DNA from: Semisulcospira habei
Lineage: Eukaryota > Mollusca > Gastropoda > Semisulcospiridae
Direction: 5' to 3'
Assembly (NCBI GenBank): GCA_036245525.1
Contig: BTPG01000001.1
Span: 176,500,164-176,564,163, forward strand
DNA length: 64,000 bases
Shown: positions 21,182 to 29,324 of the stretch, in pieces
Layout of the letters: every line of letters begins with the position of its first letter
Numbering within the stretch: position 1 is the stretch's first letter
Program-made: the position numbers and the translations under genes
Notes under the pieces: generated by a model
Seen by the model: the letters and a program-made list of their open reading frames with translations, nothing else
What the model was told of the DNA's origin: nothing
The model's database searches: none

Positions 21182-21784
21182 CACACAAAACAAATTAGCA
21201 TTCCTTTTTGTGTCAACGCTTCAATGTATGTCACTAAACCACTGTGTCATTTTTCTTACTCTGGGGCAAACCAAAAATATAGAACAAATCTCTAATATAG
21301 GTTATTTCCCAAATGTGGAACACCACGTCGTTCGTAAATGAAACGTCCAACGTGAAAATTTATCTGTGAAAAGTTTTCACTTCATGCATCGTGACTGCTG
21401 CGACGCACACGGACATTGCGCTGTTGAACAATCGGCCTTTGTGCTCAAGACTGTCGCGTGATGAAACCGGATTCCTGTTGGGTGCAGTTATTGCCGTCAT
21501 AACCTGTAGGTAGAGACAGCTGTTGTGTAGTCATGTGAGTTTACAAGATTGCATCTATTTCACAACCAGAAAGTTGGGCTTGAAAATTGGTTGTGAAACG
21601 GTTTCCTGTTTTCGCTCCAGTGGGTGACAATCAGCCTTTCATACAGTTATTTATTACCCTGTCGCGTGATGCCTTTAAATTGAAACCCACAACTTTAATC
21701 CCGGGAGAGACCTCAATTATTCAATTTAGTATACACCCCACCATGTTTTACAAGTGTTTTAGATCACTCGAGGAGAAAATCGGG
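20819..21784 (+). repeat. Left TIR of element 2
   Basis: Matches the reverse complement of 35976-36933 almost perfectly. The main difference is the length of a (CT)n/(GA)n run (21137-21178 here). It contains a C/A-rich block near 21000-21040 and two copies of CTGTCGCGTGAT (21451 and 21659). A frame of about 80 codons inside it has no support as a gene. Confidence 0.95.
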
Positions 21785-21964
21785 TTCTTTATGCTCAAGC
21801 TGAACAATATATATGCTCAAGCATTTGCGTAGTTATCATTACTCTGTCGCGTGATTTACCAACTCTTACATTAGCTTATTTTTATTGGCTTAAAATATTT
21901 TATCCAATCGGTACCTAGGGCTTTCAAGATAAAACCCAACTCCTAACAAGGCACCGGCAAAACC
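21785..21964. other. Left subterminal region of element 2
   Basis: Unique sequence between the TIR and the first gene. It holds a third CTGTCGCGTGAT copy (21844-21855), about 185 bp after the second. This may be promoter or replication-related DNA. Confidence 0.45.
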
Positions 21965-22422
21965 ATGGCACAAAACAGTATCATGCGATTAGGTCTTTTC
22001 AAAAAGCGGTTTAACACTTGTGAAAGAAAAGACAGTCTTTTCAAACAAGCATTGCAACTACTGAAGGATAAAGCACAGGATTTAGAAAAGGATTTACATG
22101 ATATTGAAAATGCGACTGAGAAGTCTACAATGTTTTTGGTTATGTACGAAGATGAAGGTAATAAGGAGGAGTATAACAATGAGATGATAGAGTATGGCAG
22201 ACTAAAAGAAAAAAAAAAAAAAACTGAAAAAGATAAAAGTCGATGTAATCAAAGGATCAGATTGAAAGAGAGAGATATACAACTGAATGAACAAAAAGCA
22301 AAAGATCTCAAAAAAAAATAACAGAATTAGAAAATGATTCCACGTTTTCAATCCTAGCTGCATCTATGAAGGAAATGAGAATAAAAATGCAAAAACAAAG
22401 TGGAAGCAATGAGAAAAAGTGA
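21965..22422 (+). CDS. Lysine-rich coiled-coil protein, probably frameshifted in an A-run
   Basis: The ATG at 21965 has a good context (ACCATGG). The frame closes at 22319-22321 inside a run of nine A, after 118 codons. The -1 frame continues the same heptad-like, Lys/Glu-rich character to a TGA at 22420-22422. Either a one-base error or mutation in the A-run split the gene, or slippage joins the two parts. Long charged helices and no membrane segment are evident. Element 1 has no homologue. It lies between the left TIR and the 119-bp repeat array, an accessory position. The function is not recognised. Confidence 0.6.
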
Positions 22423-22528
22423 GTGTTAAACCGCTTAGTGAAAACCGTGATGTAAGCTAATACACAGGCTCTCAGGGTTATGAACGTGCAAGCAAATTTG
22501 ATACATTGTACTTCTTTGCCATAGCAGT

Positions 22529-22992
22529 CATGTGTTGGGAAACACATACACACGGTATAAGTTTTTGTGACTTAGCCCCGGGAGTGCTGTGTGTATGTGT
22601 TTCTTTCTAACATGTGTTTTTTCTCTAGGATGCACTGACAGCGGAACATGTGTTGGGAAACACATACACACGGTATAAGTTTTTTGTGACTTAGCCCCGG
22701 GAGTGCTGTGTGTATGTGTTTCTTTCTAACATGTGTTTTTTCTCTAGGATGCACTGACAGCGGAACATGTGTTGGGAAACACATACACACGGTATAAGTT
22801 TTTTGTGACTTAGCCCCGGGAGTGCTGTGTGTATGTGTTTCTTTCTAACATGTGTTTTTTCTCTAGGATGCACTGACAGCGGAACATGTGTTGGGAAACA
22901 CATACACACGGTATAAGTTTTTTGTGACTTAGCCCCGGGAGTGCTGTGTGTATGTGTTTCTTTCTAACATGTGTTTTTTCTCTAGGATGCGC
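22529..22992. repeat. Tandem array, four units of 118-119 bp, each with a 15-bp inverted repeat
   Basis: Units begin CATGTGTTGGGAAACACAT at 22529, 22647, 22766 and 22885 and are nearly identical. Each holds GAAACACATACACAC and its exact complement GTGTGTATGTGTTTC, about 36 bases apart, plus CCCCGGG in the loop and a TTTTTTCTCTAG tract. The length is not a multiple of three, and the antisense frames that cross it are by-products. It could be a replication, packaging or regulatory array of element 2. Confidence 0.92.
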
Positions 22993-23178
22993 CGACAACC
23001 CAACAAAACAAACAAAACACAAATTACACCTGAGAGCTAACACGTTTGGATTTTGTGGTTTGGCGCAGTTAGAAGACCACGGAAATTGTTCATCCAAAAA
23101 TGGGTTGTCAAAGGTTTAAAACCTTTCTGACGAGGCTAAACTAAGCCGAAACAACCCTGAAAAGCTAAGTGAATACTT
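22993..23178. other. Spacer downstream of the capsid gene of element 2
   Basis: No gene is seen. A short palindrome, AAAGGTTTAAAACCTTT, lies near 23113-23129, close to the capsid stop, and could act in 3' end formation. Confidence 0.35.
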
Positions 23179-24462
23179 TTAATATATGTGACTACTTAGC
23201 CTGCTCTCAGAGATGTTTAGTTGCGCATCATAAATCAGATACAAATATATATTGATTGCTTCAGATTTTTCTGTTTTTTTCTGTATTTGAATTGAGATTC
23301 CGTCACTACCGTTTTCGATAATACGGCCAGAACCATGAAGGAAATTATCCTCCGTAGAACGCAGATCTAGCCACAGTGCGTACTTGTCTGTCAGGTATTC
23401 ACCGATTCTTACGTCATACAGATGCAGATCTTTGCACGCAATATTTGCTGATTTTTCTCTAAGTCTTCCCCCAGCAAAATACTTTGTGATCTCATCATAG
23501 TGCTGATATCCCATCATTCCAGACGCAAAAATTTGATTAGGTCGGCCTTCGATTGTGCAGGATAAATGTGTAATTTTCGGATTATAGAATTTTTCTGAAT
23601 CTCCTTGGTAAGGACTTTTTGGTTCAACAAATAACATAAGAACGCCTTTTAGTGACCTAGCAGGCGTGTTTAGGTTTATACTCCAAATTTGGTCGCTCTT
23701 GTCTTTGGGTAATAAACTGTGTCTAATCACTCGATCATAATAAATTGGAAGTCTTGACTGGTACTGATTTTGAATGAGTCTGGCTAGTTCAGTATGCGTG
23801 ACAATCTCATATTCCAAGGAAATGTTAGAGATCTTATATGATGCACTAAGATCAGATGATTTTATAACTTTGGAGTAGTCATTAAAGGTTAGTTCAAAAC
23901 TCAGGCGGTCATTTAGTGCCCCTTGGTAATAAGGCGAATGTCCTGTTAGGATTTCAAATTCGAGTGGAATGCAAAACCTATTTCCATATGTTTCGGCCAC
24001 AATAACGTCCTTGCCTTCTGTGGTTGTTTTGTCTGATGCATTTATTCGAATTTTCATAATGCTATCTGACTGTATGCCTTGGTAAATACGATCTTCTCGT
24101 TCTTCTCTTGTAAGCCACAAATCCGTGTAGCAGTAGAACACATCAGCATCGTCAAGACTAAACACTTCCTGTCCTTCAAGTTTAACTTTAATATTCTTAA
24201 TAATTGCTCTACCTAGATTGTTAACTAGTGTTCTTTTGTCATCTGCGTCCGATGAAAGTTCAATATTAAAAGCAAGGCGAGCAGTACCAGGAACAATAAC
24301 GTCACTGGGGCCTAGGTTTGGAAACTTGACAGTAAGAGTCTGGTTTTGGTCTATAGTACTAGGATTGTTTGTGATGACAATTGATTGTCTAACTGCTTTA
24401 ACACCGAAAGGTTCACGTAGTTTTCTGTGTGGGTCTAACTTTGATCCGTAGGACTGTGTCAT
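23179..24462 (-). CDS. Putative major capsid protein (F54H12.2-like), element 2
   Basis: 427 residues, starting at the ATG at 24462 immediately after CATAATAAAA. An upstream non-ATG extension is not used here. The protein is beta-rich with no signal or membrane segment. Typical F54H12.2-family blocks are NPSTIDQNQTLTVKFPNLGP, VNNLGRAIIKNIKVKLEGQE, a DLWLTREERED block, YYQGALNDRLSFELTF and YLYLIYDAQLNI near the C-terminus. Family knowledge, not the sequence alone, points to a double jelly-roll capsomer of a Polinton/adintovirus particle. It is divergent from gene P across a 41-base shared promoter region. The reading frame is intact, unlike the copy at 11654-12924. Confidence 0.82.
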   Translation of the reverse strand: MTQSYGSKLDPHRKLREPFGVKAVRQSIVITNNPSTIDQNQTLTVKFPNLGPSDVIVPGTARLAFNIELSSDADDKRTLVNNLGRAIIKNIKVKLEGQEVFSLDDADVFYCYTDLWLTREEREDRIYQGIQSDSIMKIRINASDKTTTEGKDVIVAETYGNRFCIPLEFEILTGHSPYYQGALNDRLSFELTFNDYSKVIKSSDLSASYKISNISLEYEIVTHTELARLIQNQYQSRLPIYYDRVIRHSLLPKDKSDQIWSINLNTPARSLKGVLMLFVEPKSPYQGDSEKFYNPKITHLSCTIEGRPNQIFASGMMGYQHYDEITKYFAGGRLREKSANIACKDLHLYDVRIGEYLTDKYALWLDLRSTEDNFLHGSGRIIENGSDGISIQIQKKTEKSEAINIYLYLIYDAQLNISESRLSSHIY

Positions 24463-24503
24463 TTTTATTATGCACAATAAAAAAAATTAAATTAATAAAA
24501 ACA
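24463..24503. promoter_or_regulatory. Bidirectional start region between capsid and P genes
   Basis: 41 A/T-rich bases separate two divergent ATGs. Each ATG has its own AATAAAA motif (reading CATAATAAAA-ATG for capsid and TAATAAAAACA-ATG for P). The same arrangement is present in element 1 between 11611 and 11654. Confidence 0.5.
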
Positions 24504-25727
24504 ATGGCCGCGGGAGGATTTAATCATGAAGATTTTGAAATGGGTGACACGTATGATTTTGGTAATACAACAGATATGGCAGATATGACTGGTACAAGAA
24601 ATATTTACAGTTTACGTCATGAACTTTTAGAAACCAAAGTGAACTCATTTTATGATCATGTTGGTAATCGCCCAGACAACATAGACCCTAACCAGTTTGA
24701 ACTTGATGGCAAGGGTCATTTATATTTAAATACTGTTGACAAAGGAAAAGTACTATTGACTAACAAAAAAGACCCTAGTAGGTTTAGGGCTTTAAGTACA
24801 ATAAAAAATGAAGGTGGTGTTAGTGCCTTGCGTCAACTTGGTATTGGTGGGTCTCCTATCACGCCAAGACTGGTTAGTGTGCTTCAAGACACGCAAACAA
24901 AGTTACCAACAGGGCAAGAAATTGAAATGGCACCAATAACAAGCCTACCAGAAATAGCAAACACAGTGATACAAGAAACCTCATTTACTGAAGGACAAAT
25001 AAATGACGCTTTGAAAACAATAGATGATCCACCTTTGTCAATGCGGGAGATTATAGGGTTGGATAAATCACTGCAGACAATAAGAGGTGAGATGGTTAAT
25101 AATCTTGCCAAACTGGGAGAGCTTGATAAACACATAGAACGTGAAAAAGAGAAACTGGCTACCGCAGACAATGGGAATCTTGACACAGAAATGAAAGAAA
25201 GAATCCAACACAGATTAAATGATTTGCAGATAGAAAGATCAGGACGGTTAGAAACGATTAGTATTGGAAGACAAAAACTGAAATCACAGGTCAACAGGAT
25301 TAGGGAAACTATTCAGAAAATACTTCACGAAGACACTACTCTGGCTGAGAGACTTAAAACACTTTTCAGAGAACAGGGTATCACAATTGCCAGTTTAATT
25401 ACAGCTCTGGGGTTTATTATCAGTACAGTTGTGTTGGCTGTAACGGGTGGTGGTTCTCCACCTCCAGCACCACCAACCCCAGTTCCCACAGATCCAAAAG
25501 ACTTACAGTCGTGGGTAAAGAAACAGTTGTCACACATATCAGACTTGCTTAAGAAATTGGCTCTGAAAGCAGTAGACTCGTTACCTGGCATTTTAGGCAC
25601 GGTTGTCAATTGGTTGATTAGTACAGCGGCAAAGGCAGTAGGGTTTATGGCGGAGCATGTTTGGATCTTTTTGGTGACAGTAGGAGGGTTAATGATAGGT
25701 TATTTAATGAAACAGGTAAAGAAGTAA
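24504..25727 (+). CDS. Gene P: coiled-coil protein with two membrane segments, element 2
   Basis: 407 residues from the ATG at 24504 (MAAGGFNHEDF). Residues 1-60 are acidic. Residues about 180-285 are charged helix (coiled coil, ERERLQHR-like composition). A membrane segment at 292-316 includes REQGITIASLITALG. A Pro-rich linker (PPPAPPTPVP) follows, then an amphipathic helical region, and a second membrane segment close to the end before LMKQVKK. Proteins with this FREQGITIAS core recur in invertebrate Polinton-type elements. A vertex or internal-membrane role is possible but not shown. The 3' end overlaps gene V by 24 bases. The element 1 copy is broken by a MITE. Confidence 0.75.
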   Translation: MAAGGFNHEDFEMGDTYDFGNTTDMADMTGTRNIYSLRHELLETKVNSFYDHVGNRPDNIDPNQFELDGKGHLYLNTVDKGKVLLTNKKDPSRFRALSTIKNEGGVSALRQLGIGGSPITPRLVSVLQDTQTKLPTGQEIEMAPITSLPEIANTVIQETSFTEGQINDALKTIDDPPLSMREIIGLDKSLQTIRGEMVNNLAKLGELDKHIEREKEKLATADNGNLDTEMKERIQHRLNDLQIERSGRLETISIGRQKLKSQVNRIRETIQKILHEDTTLAERLKTLFREQGITIASLITALGFIISTVVLAVTGGGSPPPAPPTPVPTDPKDLQSWVKKQLSHISDLLKKLALKAVDSLPGILGTVVNWLISTAAKAVGFMAEHVWIFLVTVGGLMIGYLMKQVKK

Positions 25728-26930
25728 TATTCCTACTCCAGTAAGGCCAATTACCAATGCAGTTCTCTCGGATTCATGTGTGTCAGGGGTTGACTGTACT
25801 GGTTGTATAGCTGTTGGAGCAAGGGAAGTAATCACTTGTAATGTTTTTTTCAACTGTACGTGCACAGTTGTTTCTCCTAAATTTACAGATTTATTGAGAC
25901 CTAGTTTTTGATCACTCCCAGCAACAATGATTTCATTATTATAATTTGTTATTGTACCCATTTGGAGTTGAAGGTCAGATGGTAACATGTATAACCCAGT
26001 GCCAACTACAAAGTCAACTTTTGATCTGGCATATCTGAGTACATCTTGGTAACGTTGTATGCTTGATGGGAGATCAACTGATGAATTTACTGAATCTTCA
26101 AGATTAGCGAGAAACTGTTTTTGCGAATCAAAAATTCCACTTCCATTCAGAATATTAGATTTTGTTAATGATTGTGCACCTAATATACACCAGACATATG
26201 TTCTGATAGACTCATTTACGCGCTCGACTCCTGCTTGAGTAAATCCGTCACTCCTGTCCAAGACAAATGTTGACCATGCGTTAGATTGTTTCTGTTCTAT
26301 TGAGCCTAACCAGACTTGTGATTTTGATGAGAATGAAGTGTAGGGAGGCCAGTAATCTTGAGGGTATTGTCTGTGACTCAAAGCGTAATACAGTGTTCCC
26401 ATGCCTTTGTGATCATCAAGTTTTTGTGTAAAGTCATACTTAGTGCTTATGTTAAATTCATTACAGATGCGTTCAAATGCTTTCATATCCATGGGGTTGT
26501 TAAACCTGTTGAAACTGGATTCAGTTGGTAGTGGTGTATGCAGTTCTGACAGTATACGTCTAAGCTGGTAATAAACATGGAAACGATACACAGACCTAAT
26601 CAGTTTGTTTGAGTGATTCAAATGGTCTGTAAATGAAACACCACAGCCTGTAGTAGAACACAGTATAGCAAAGTTGAGTTGGTTTTGAAACATCTGTAGT
26701 GGACTTGAAGACCACTTTCTTGCTGTAGCATCGTCTGTTATTGGAGGGTTTAGGTAATGATCAAAAGGGTTGGGTACTTTGACTTGAAATAAATCTTGTT
26801 CGACTACAGCAATGTCGAGTTGATTTAACTGAATTATTTTCTGTTCATAAGTAGGTGCAACATTATATTTGGCATTCACATTGAATTGAAATGCGTTTGT
26901 AGTGGTAATGGTTGGTGATTTAAATTCCAT
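25704..26930 (-). CDS. Gene V: C-terminally anchored putative structural protein, element 2
   Basis: 408 residues, ATG at 26930 after CATAAAAAAGAACA. The large N-terminal region is soluble (VPNPFDHYLNPPITDD, FQNQLNFAILCSTTGCGVSF). A middle region contains QRYQDVLRYARSKVDFVVG and LYMLPSDLQLQMG. The last 20 residues (ALVIGLTGVGILLLYLFH) are a membrane anchor, preceded by a Thr/Pro-rich stalk. This tail-anchored layout would suit a virion or host-membrane protein; that is inference. It is divergent from gene A with 26 bases between the ATGs and convergent with gene P with overlapping stops. Intact here; frameshifted in element 1. Confidence 0.75.
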   Translation of the reverse strand: MEFKSPTITTTNAFQFNVNAKYNVAPTYEQKIIQLNQLDIAVVEQDLFQVKVPNPFDHYLNPPITDDATARKWSSSPLQMFQNQLNFAILCSTTGCGVSFTDHLNHSNKLIRSVYRFHVYYQLRRILSELHTPLPTESSFNRFNNPMDMKAFERICNEFNISTKYDFTQKLDDHKGMGTLYYALSHRQYPQDYWPPYTSFSSKSQVWLGSIEQKQSNAWSTFVLDRSDGFTQAGVERVNESIRTYVWCILGAQSLTKSNILNGSGIFDSQKQFLANLEDSVNSSVDLPSSIQRYQDVLRYARSKVDFVVGTGLYMLPSDLQLQMGTITNYNNEIIVAGSDQKLGLNKSVNLGETTVHVQLKKTLQVITSLAPTAIQPVQSTPDTHESERTALVIGLTGVGILLLYLFH

Positions 26931-26956
26931 TGTTCTTTTTTATGTGATAATAAAAA
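26931..26956. promoter_or_regulatory. 26-bp bidirectional start region between genes V and A
   Basis: Contains TTTTTTATGTGATAATAAAA, that is, ATAAAA facing each ATG on its own strand. The same 25-26-bp spacing lies between 8407 and 8433 in element 1, so the region is conserved although the genes there are broken. Confidence 0.5.
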
Positions 26957-27670
26957 ATGTTTATAACCTTAACAAATCTTGACACAAGCAAACCAATGTG
27001 GTTAACTAATGGGATTGATAATCGTGATGGTAGCAAGGCTGTAGCTATCCATGAAATGTTCTACACAGTAAAGTGGTTTAATGTAACGGATGATGAAAAT
27101 TATTCTGTAAGTGGAACTCTTGATGGTATTGAGAAGGGTGATACTTTACGAGCCGGATATTATGACTTTTGTACTTTAGCTGAATGGCTTCAAAATGAAT
27201 TTAAAATTAAAGCAACTTTAAACCCAGCTAATTTACTTGTTTCAATTGATTTTCCGAAAAGTGGTCAGTTTTCTTTATCAATTAGTCTTTTATTATTACT
27301 TGGATTTTTTAAAACAATAACACATCCAGATGAAGATTGGTCACAATCAGTTGGTAGTCTACTATCACCAAAAAAACCAAGAATAACTGGCAGATATCCT
27401 GTTCATTTGTCAGTACACACAGTGCTAAATGTTCATTTGAAAGAACTGAACACTACTGAAAATGTACACAATGGAAAGCCTTCAACTTTGTTAAGATGCT
27501 TGCCGACTGGAACTGCCCCATATTGTGAAAATGTGGTTGCTAGATTTCCTAATTCTCAGTTTAAAAAATTAGGTTCTAGTTTCTTTGAATCATTGTGCTT
27601 ATCTGTAACTAATCAGAATGGTAAACCAGTTGTAATGCATGATTTTTATGTTGTTTTGGAAATTAAATAA
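26957..27670 (+). CDS. Gene A: beta-rich protein, putative minor capsid component, element 2
   Basis: 237 residues with the ATG directly after GATAATAAAAA. The opening MFITLTNLDTSKP and AIHEMFYTVKWFNV are the same in element 1. A hydrophobic stretch (LSISLLLLLGFF) at about 113-124 is short for a membrane span and may be a beta-strand core. The C-terminal half (VHLSVHTVLNVHLKELN, FPNSQFKKLGSS) looks like alternating beta strands. A single jelly-roll penton-like role would fit its size and place between V and B, but no signature proves it. Gene B starts 20 bases after its stop. Confidence 0.68.
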   Translation: MFITLTNLDTSKPMWLTNGIDNRDGSKAVAIHEMFYTVKWFNVTDDENYSVSGTLDGIEKGDTLRAGYYDFCTLAEWLQNEFKIKATLNPANLLVSIDFPKSGQFSLSISLLLLLGFFKTITHPDEDWSQSVGSLLSPKKPRITGRYPVHLSVHTVLNVHLKELNTTENVHNGKPSTLLRCLPTGTAPYCENVVARFPNSQFKKLGSSFFESLCLSVTNQNGKPVVMHDFYVVLEIK

Positions 27671-27690
27671 TTTTATTTTTGTTTATAAAA

Positions 27691-28575
27691 ATGAGTGGTC
27701 TTGGTCCAAAGCCGAGAATCATACCAGTTGCGTGTCCAGTAACAGAGTTGAAAGATTTGGCAGACGTACAGGATTTTGAGAAAGAGGGAGAAATTGGAGA
27801 AATATATGGTTTTGAACTTGATTCCTATGGCATGTACAAGAGAAAAGTAATTGTTGACATGAAAGATGGTGAAAGACAGATTCCTAAACTTGGTCAGCTA
27901 CGTGATGTTACTGTGCCTGTTGCGCCTAATCTTGTAAATAATGTGCCCTACAACTTAATACATGTGGGTACTAAATGGGTTGTTTCACCTGTACCGGCAC
28001 CACCACCCACAATTGACTGGGACATAAAGATTGAATTTATTAGTCCTTATGTATACACTGATGATGAAGGCGCCTTAGTGTTTAGGAAGGTTGTTAATTC
28101 TGGGCCGCTTATTGTAAGCCTTGTTCCAAGTTTTGCCCTAGACAACAATAGCAGAGAAAAACTGAAAGTTGAAAATTATGAGAAACGGAGATATCTTCTT
28201 ACAACTAGAAAGGGTAGATCAGATACTTCTGTTGTGTTTATGCCAGCAAGCTTAGTCGTGGCTAGAGAAGCGACAATAGTATTTGAAATTATCATGAAAT
28301 CTGTTGCTACTGCTAAAGAGGCTCAAATTGCACAAGGAATTAAACTTACATGGGATGAAGCAGTGTCAGAGTCATCAAAGGTCTTTATTGCTATTACAAA
28401 AAATAATGATGTTATTAATGTTTCGAGCAGTATTCCAGCTGTCAAGGTGGTGGTTGACAAAACAACTTTTGTTCGTCTAACTTACATAAACCTTGAACAC
28501 ATTGATCTTGTTGCATTTTATTATGCCAGCAAATTGTATACTTTTGAAGAGTTGCAAAATGTAATTGCTGATTAA
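27691..28575 (+). CDS. Gene B: beta-rich protein of unknown function, element 2
   Basis: 294 residues, start taken at the ATG at 27691 after GTTTATAAAA. The first 60 residues are almost identical to those of the element 1 copy (PRIIPVACPVTELKDLADVQ). YVYTDDEGALVFRK and SGPLIVSLVPSFAL follow, then a Val/Ile-rich C-terminal domain. There is no Cys cluster, signal or membrane segment. The pairing with gene A is constant in both elements, so the products may act together in the particle. It could also be a fiber-type protein. Both copies keep an open frame. Confidence 0.7.
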   Translation: MSGLGPKPRIIPVACPVTELKDLADVQDFEKEGEIGEIYGFELDSYGMYKRKVIVDMKDGERQIPKLGQLRDVTVPVAPNLVNNVPYNLIHVGTKWVVSPVPAPPPTIDWDIKIEFISPYVYTDDEGALVFRKVVNSGPLIVSLVPSFALDNNSREKLKVENYEKRRYLLTTRKGRSDTSVVFMPASLVVAREATIVFEIIMKSVATAKEAQIAQGIKLTWDEAVSESSKVFIAITKNNDVINVSSSIPAVKVVVDKTTFVRLTYINLEHIDLVAFYYASKLYTFEELQNVIAD

Positions 28576-28596
28576 AAAAATATTTGTAAATAAAAA

Positions 28597-29223
28597 ATGG
28601 TGAACTTGTATCCACAAATACCACCTGAGCCTATTGAGCGTGATAAAACATTAAAGGCAGATTCATTTCGTTTAATGAATATTACAGAAGCGTTGAAGTA
28701 TTTGGAAGAAGAACAAGCAAAATACTCGAGGTGTAAACGCCGTTACAATACGGTTTTCAATTCTGTACACAACACATCAATGGCCATGGGGGTGGTTTCG
28801 GCCGGATTATCTGTAGGAGGTATAACTCTTTTTGCAACGGGGGTGGGAAGTGTTATAGGAATTGCTGTTGAAGGTATTGGTCTTGTCACAAGTCTAGCAT
28901 GCTTTGGTATGGAAGCCATTAACAAAAGATTTTATATGAAGTTGCAGAAGCATGAAGCATTAAGTACGCTCGCAGCAGCTAAGCTGACGAGTATGAAACT
29001 TATTATTAGTAAATCTTTGGAAAATAATGAAATTGACGATAACGAATTTAAGAGAGTCCAGGATGATTTGGCTAACTATAAACAACAGAAATCTGAAATA
29101 CAGAATAAGATGCGTAGTCAGGCTGTAAATGTTGAAGAGCTAAAGAAATCTTTTTTAGAACAAGGAAAAAAGATAGGCGTAGAAGAAACTATGAAAAAAG
29201 TTCGAGAACTTACAAGCAAGTAA
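28597..29223 (+). CDS. Gene C: Gly-rich hydrophobic hairpin protein with -1 frameshift signal, element 2
   Basis: 208 residues; the ATG follows GTAAATAAAAA. Residues about 15-60 are charged. About 64-108 form a Gly/Ala/Ile-rich hydrophobic hairpin (MGVVSAGLSVGGITLFATGV and the following segment). Then come KLQKHEALSTLAAAKLTSMK and a charged helical tail with EFKRVQDDLANYKQQKSE. Related proteins accompany Polinton-type elements in other invertebrates. A membrane-active particle protein, comparable to hydrophobic adenovirus core or lytic proteins, is possible. Two slippery heptamers lie near the 3' end, T_TTT_TTA (29151-29157) and A_AAA_AAG (29166-29172), both correctly phased for a -1 shift into the open frame that ends at 29324. 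Confidence 0.75.
   Translation: MVNLYPQIPPEPIERDKTLKADSFRLMNITEALKYLEEEQAKYSRCKRRYNTVFNSVHNTSMAMGVVSAGLSVGGITLFATGVGSVIGIAVEGIGLVTSLACFGMEAINKRFYMKLQKHEALSTLAAAKLTSMKLIISKSLENNEIDDNEFKRVQDDLANYKQQKSEIQNKMRSQAVNVEELKKSFLEQGKKIGVEETMKKVRELTSK
29151..29157 (+). promoter_or_regulatory. Candidate -1 ribosomal frameshift site U_UUU_UUA in gene C
   Basis: Zero-frame codons are TCT TTT TTA, so the heptamer is phased as in retroviral frameshift sites. The element 1 copy has AGT TTT TTA at 5764-5770, the same heptamer in the same phase. The -1 frame is closed upstream (TGA at 29133-29135) and open downstream for 55 codons. A second in-phase heptamer, A_AAA_AAG, follows at 29166-29172 in element 2 only. 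I could not compute a downstream stem or pseudoknot. Confidence 0.6.
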
Positions 29224-29324
29224 CGATAGGTTTTGGTAATCCATTATTTTTGTCATACACTTCGCAAAGAGATGTCATGCCTGCTCATTTGACGCCATCA
29301 GCTCCACCACCAGATTATTACTAA
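29157..29324 (+). CDS. -1 frame extension of gene C with PSAP/PPxY late-domain motif
   Basis: 55 codons in the -1 frame follow the slippery site, running past the gene C stop to TAA at 29322-29324. The first part is very basic (KKDRRRR). Beyond the gene C stop the frame reads GFGN, FLSYTSQRDV and a final TPSAPPPDYY. PSAP binds TSG101 and PPxY binds NEDD4-type ligases in many enveloped viruses; here the two motifs overlap. The homologous frame in element 1 (5579-5763) keeps FLSY.SQRDV and TPSAPP.YY, with several third-position codon changes. That pattern favours selection on the peptide. The only ATG in the frame is 13 codons from the end. Frameshift expression is inference. Confidence 0.6.
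   Translation, partial: RTRKKDRRRRNYEKSSRTYKQVTIGFGNPLFLSYTSQRDVMPAHLTPSAPPPDYY

Noticed and set aside
21587..21832. Open frame in the left TIR, repeated in the right TIR (35970-36173), as a duplicated gene
   Set aside because: The frame lies inside the inverted repeat, so its duplication is automatic. The two C-termini diverge where the TIR ends, and no domain is seen.
22529..22992. CRISPR-like array
   Set aside because: There are no unique spacers, units are directly adjacent and the genome is animal.
22572..23097. Antisense Cys/His-rich frames across the 119-bp array as a repeat protein
   Set aside because: The unit length is not a multiple of three and each unit gives the same frame again; it is a repeat artefact.
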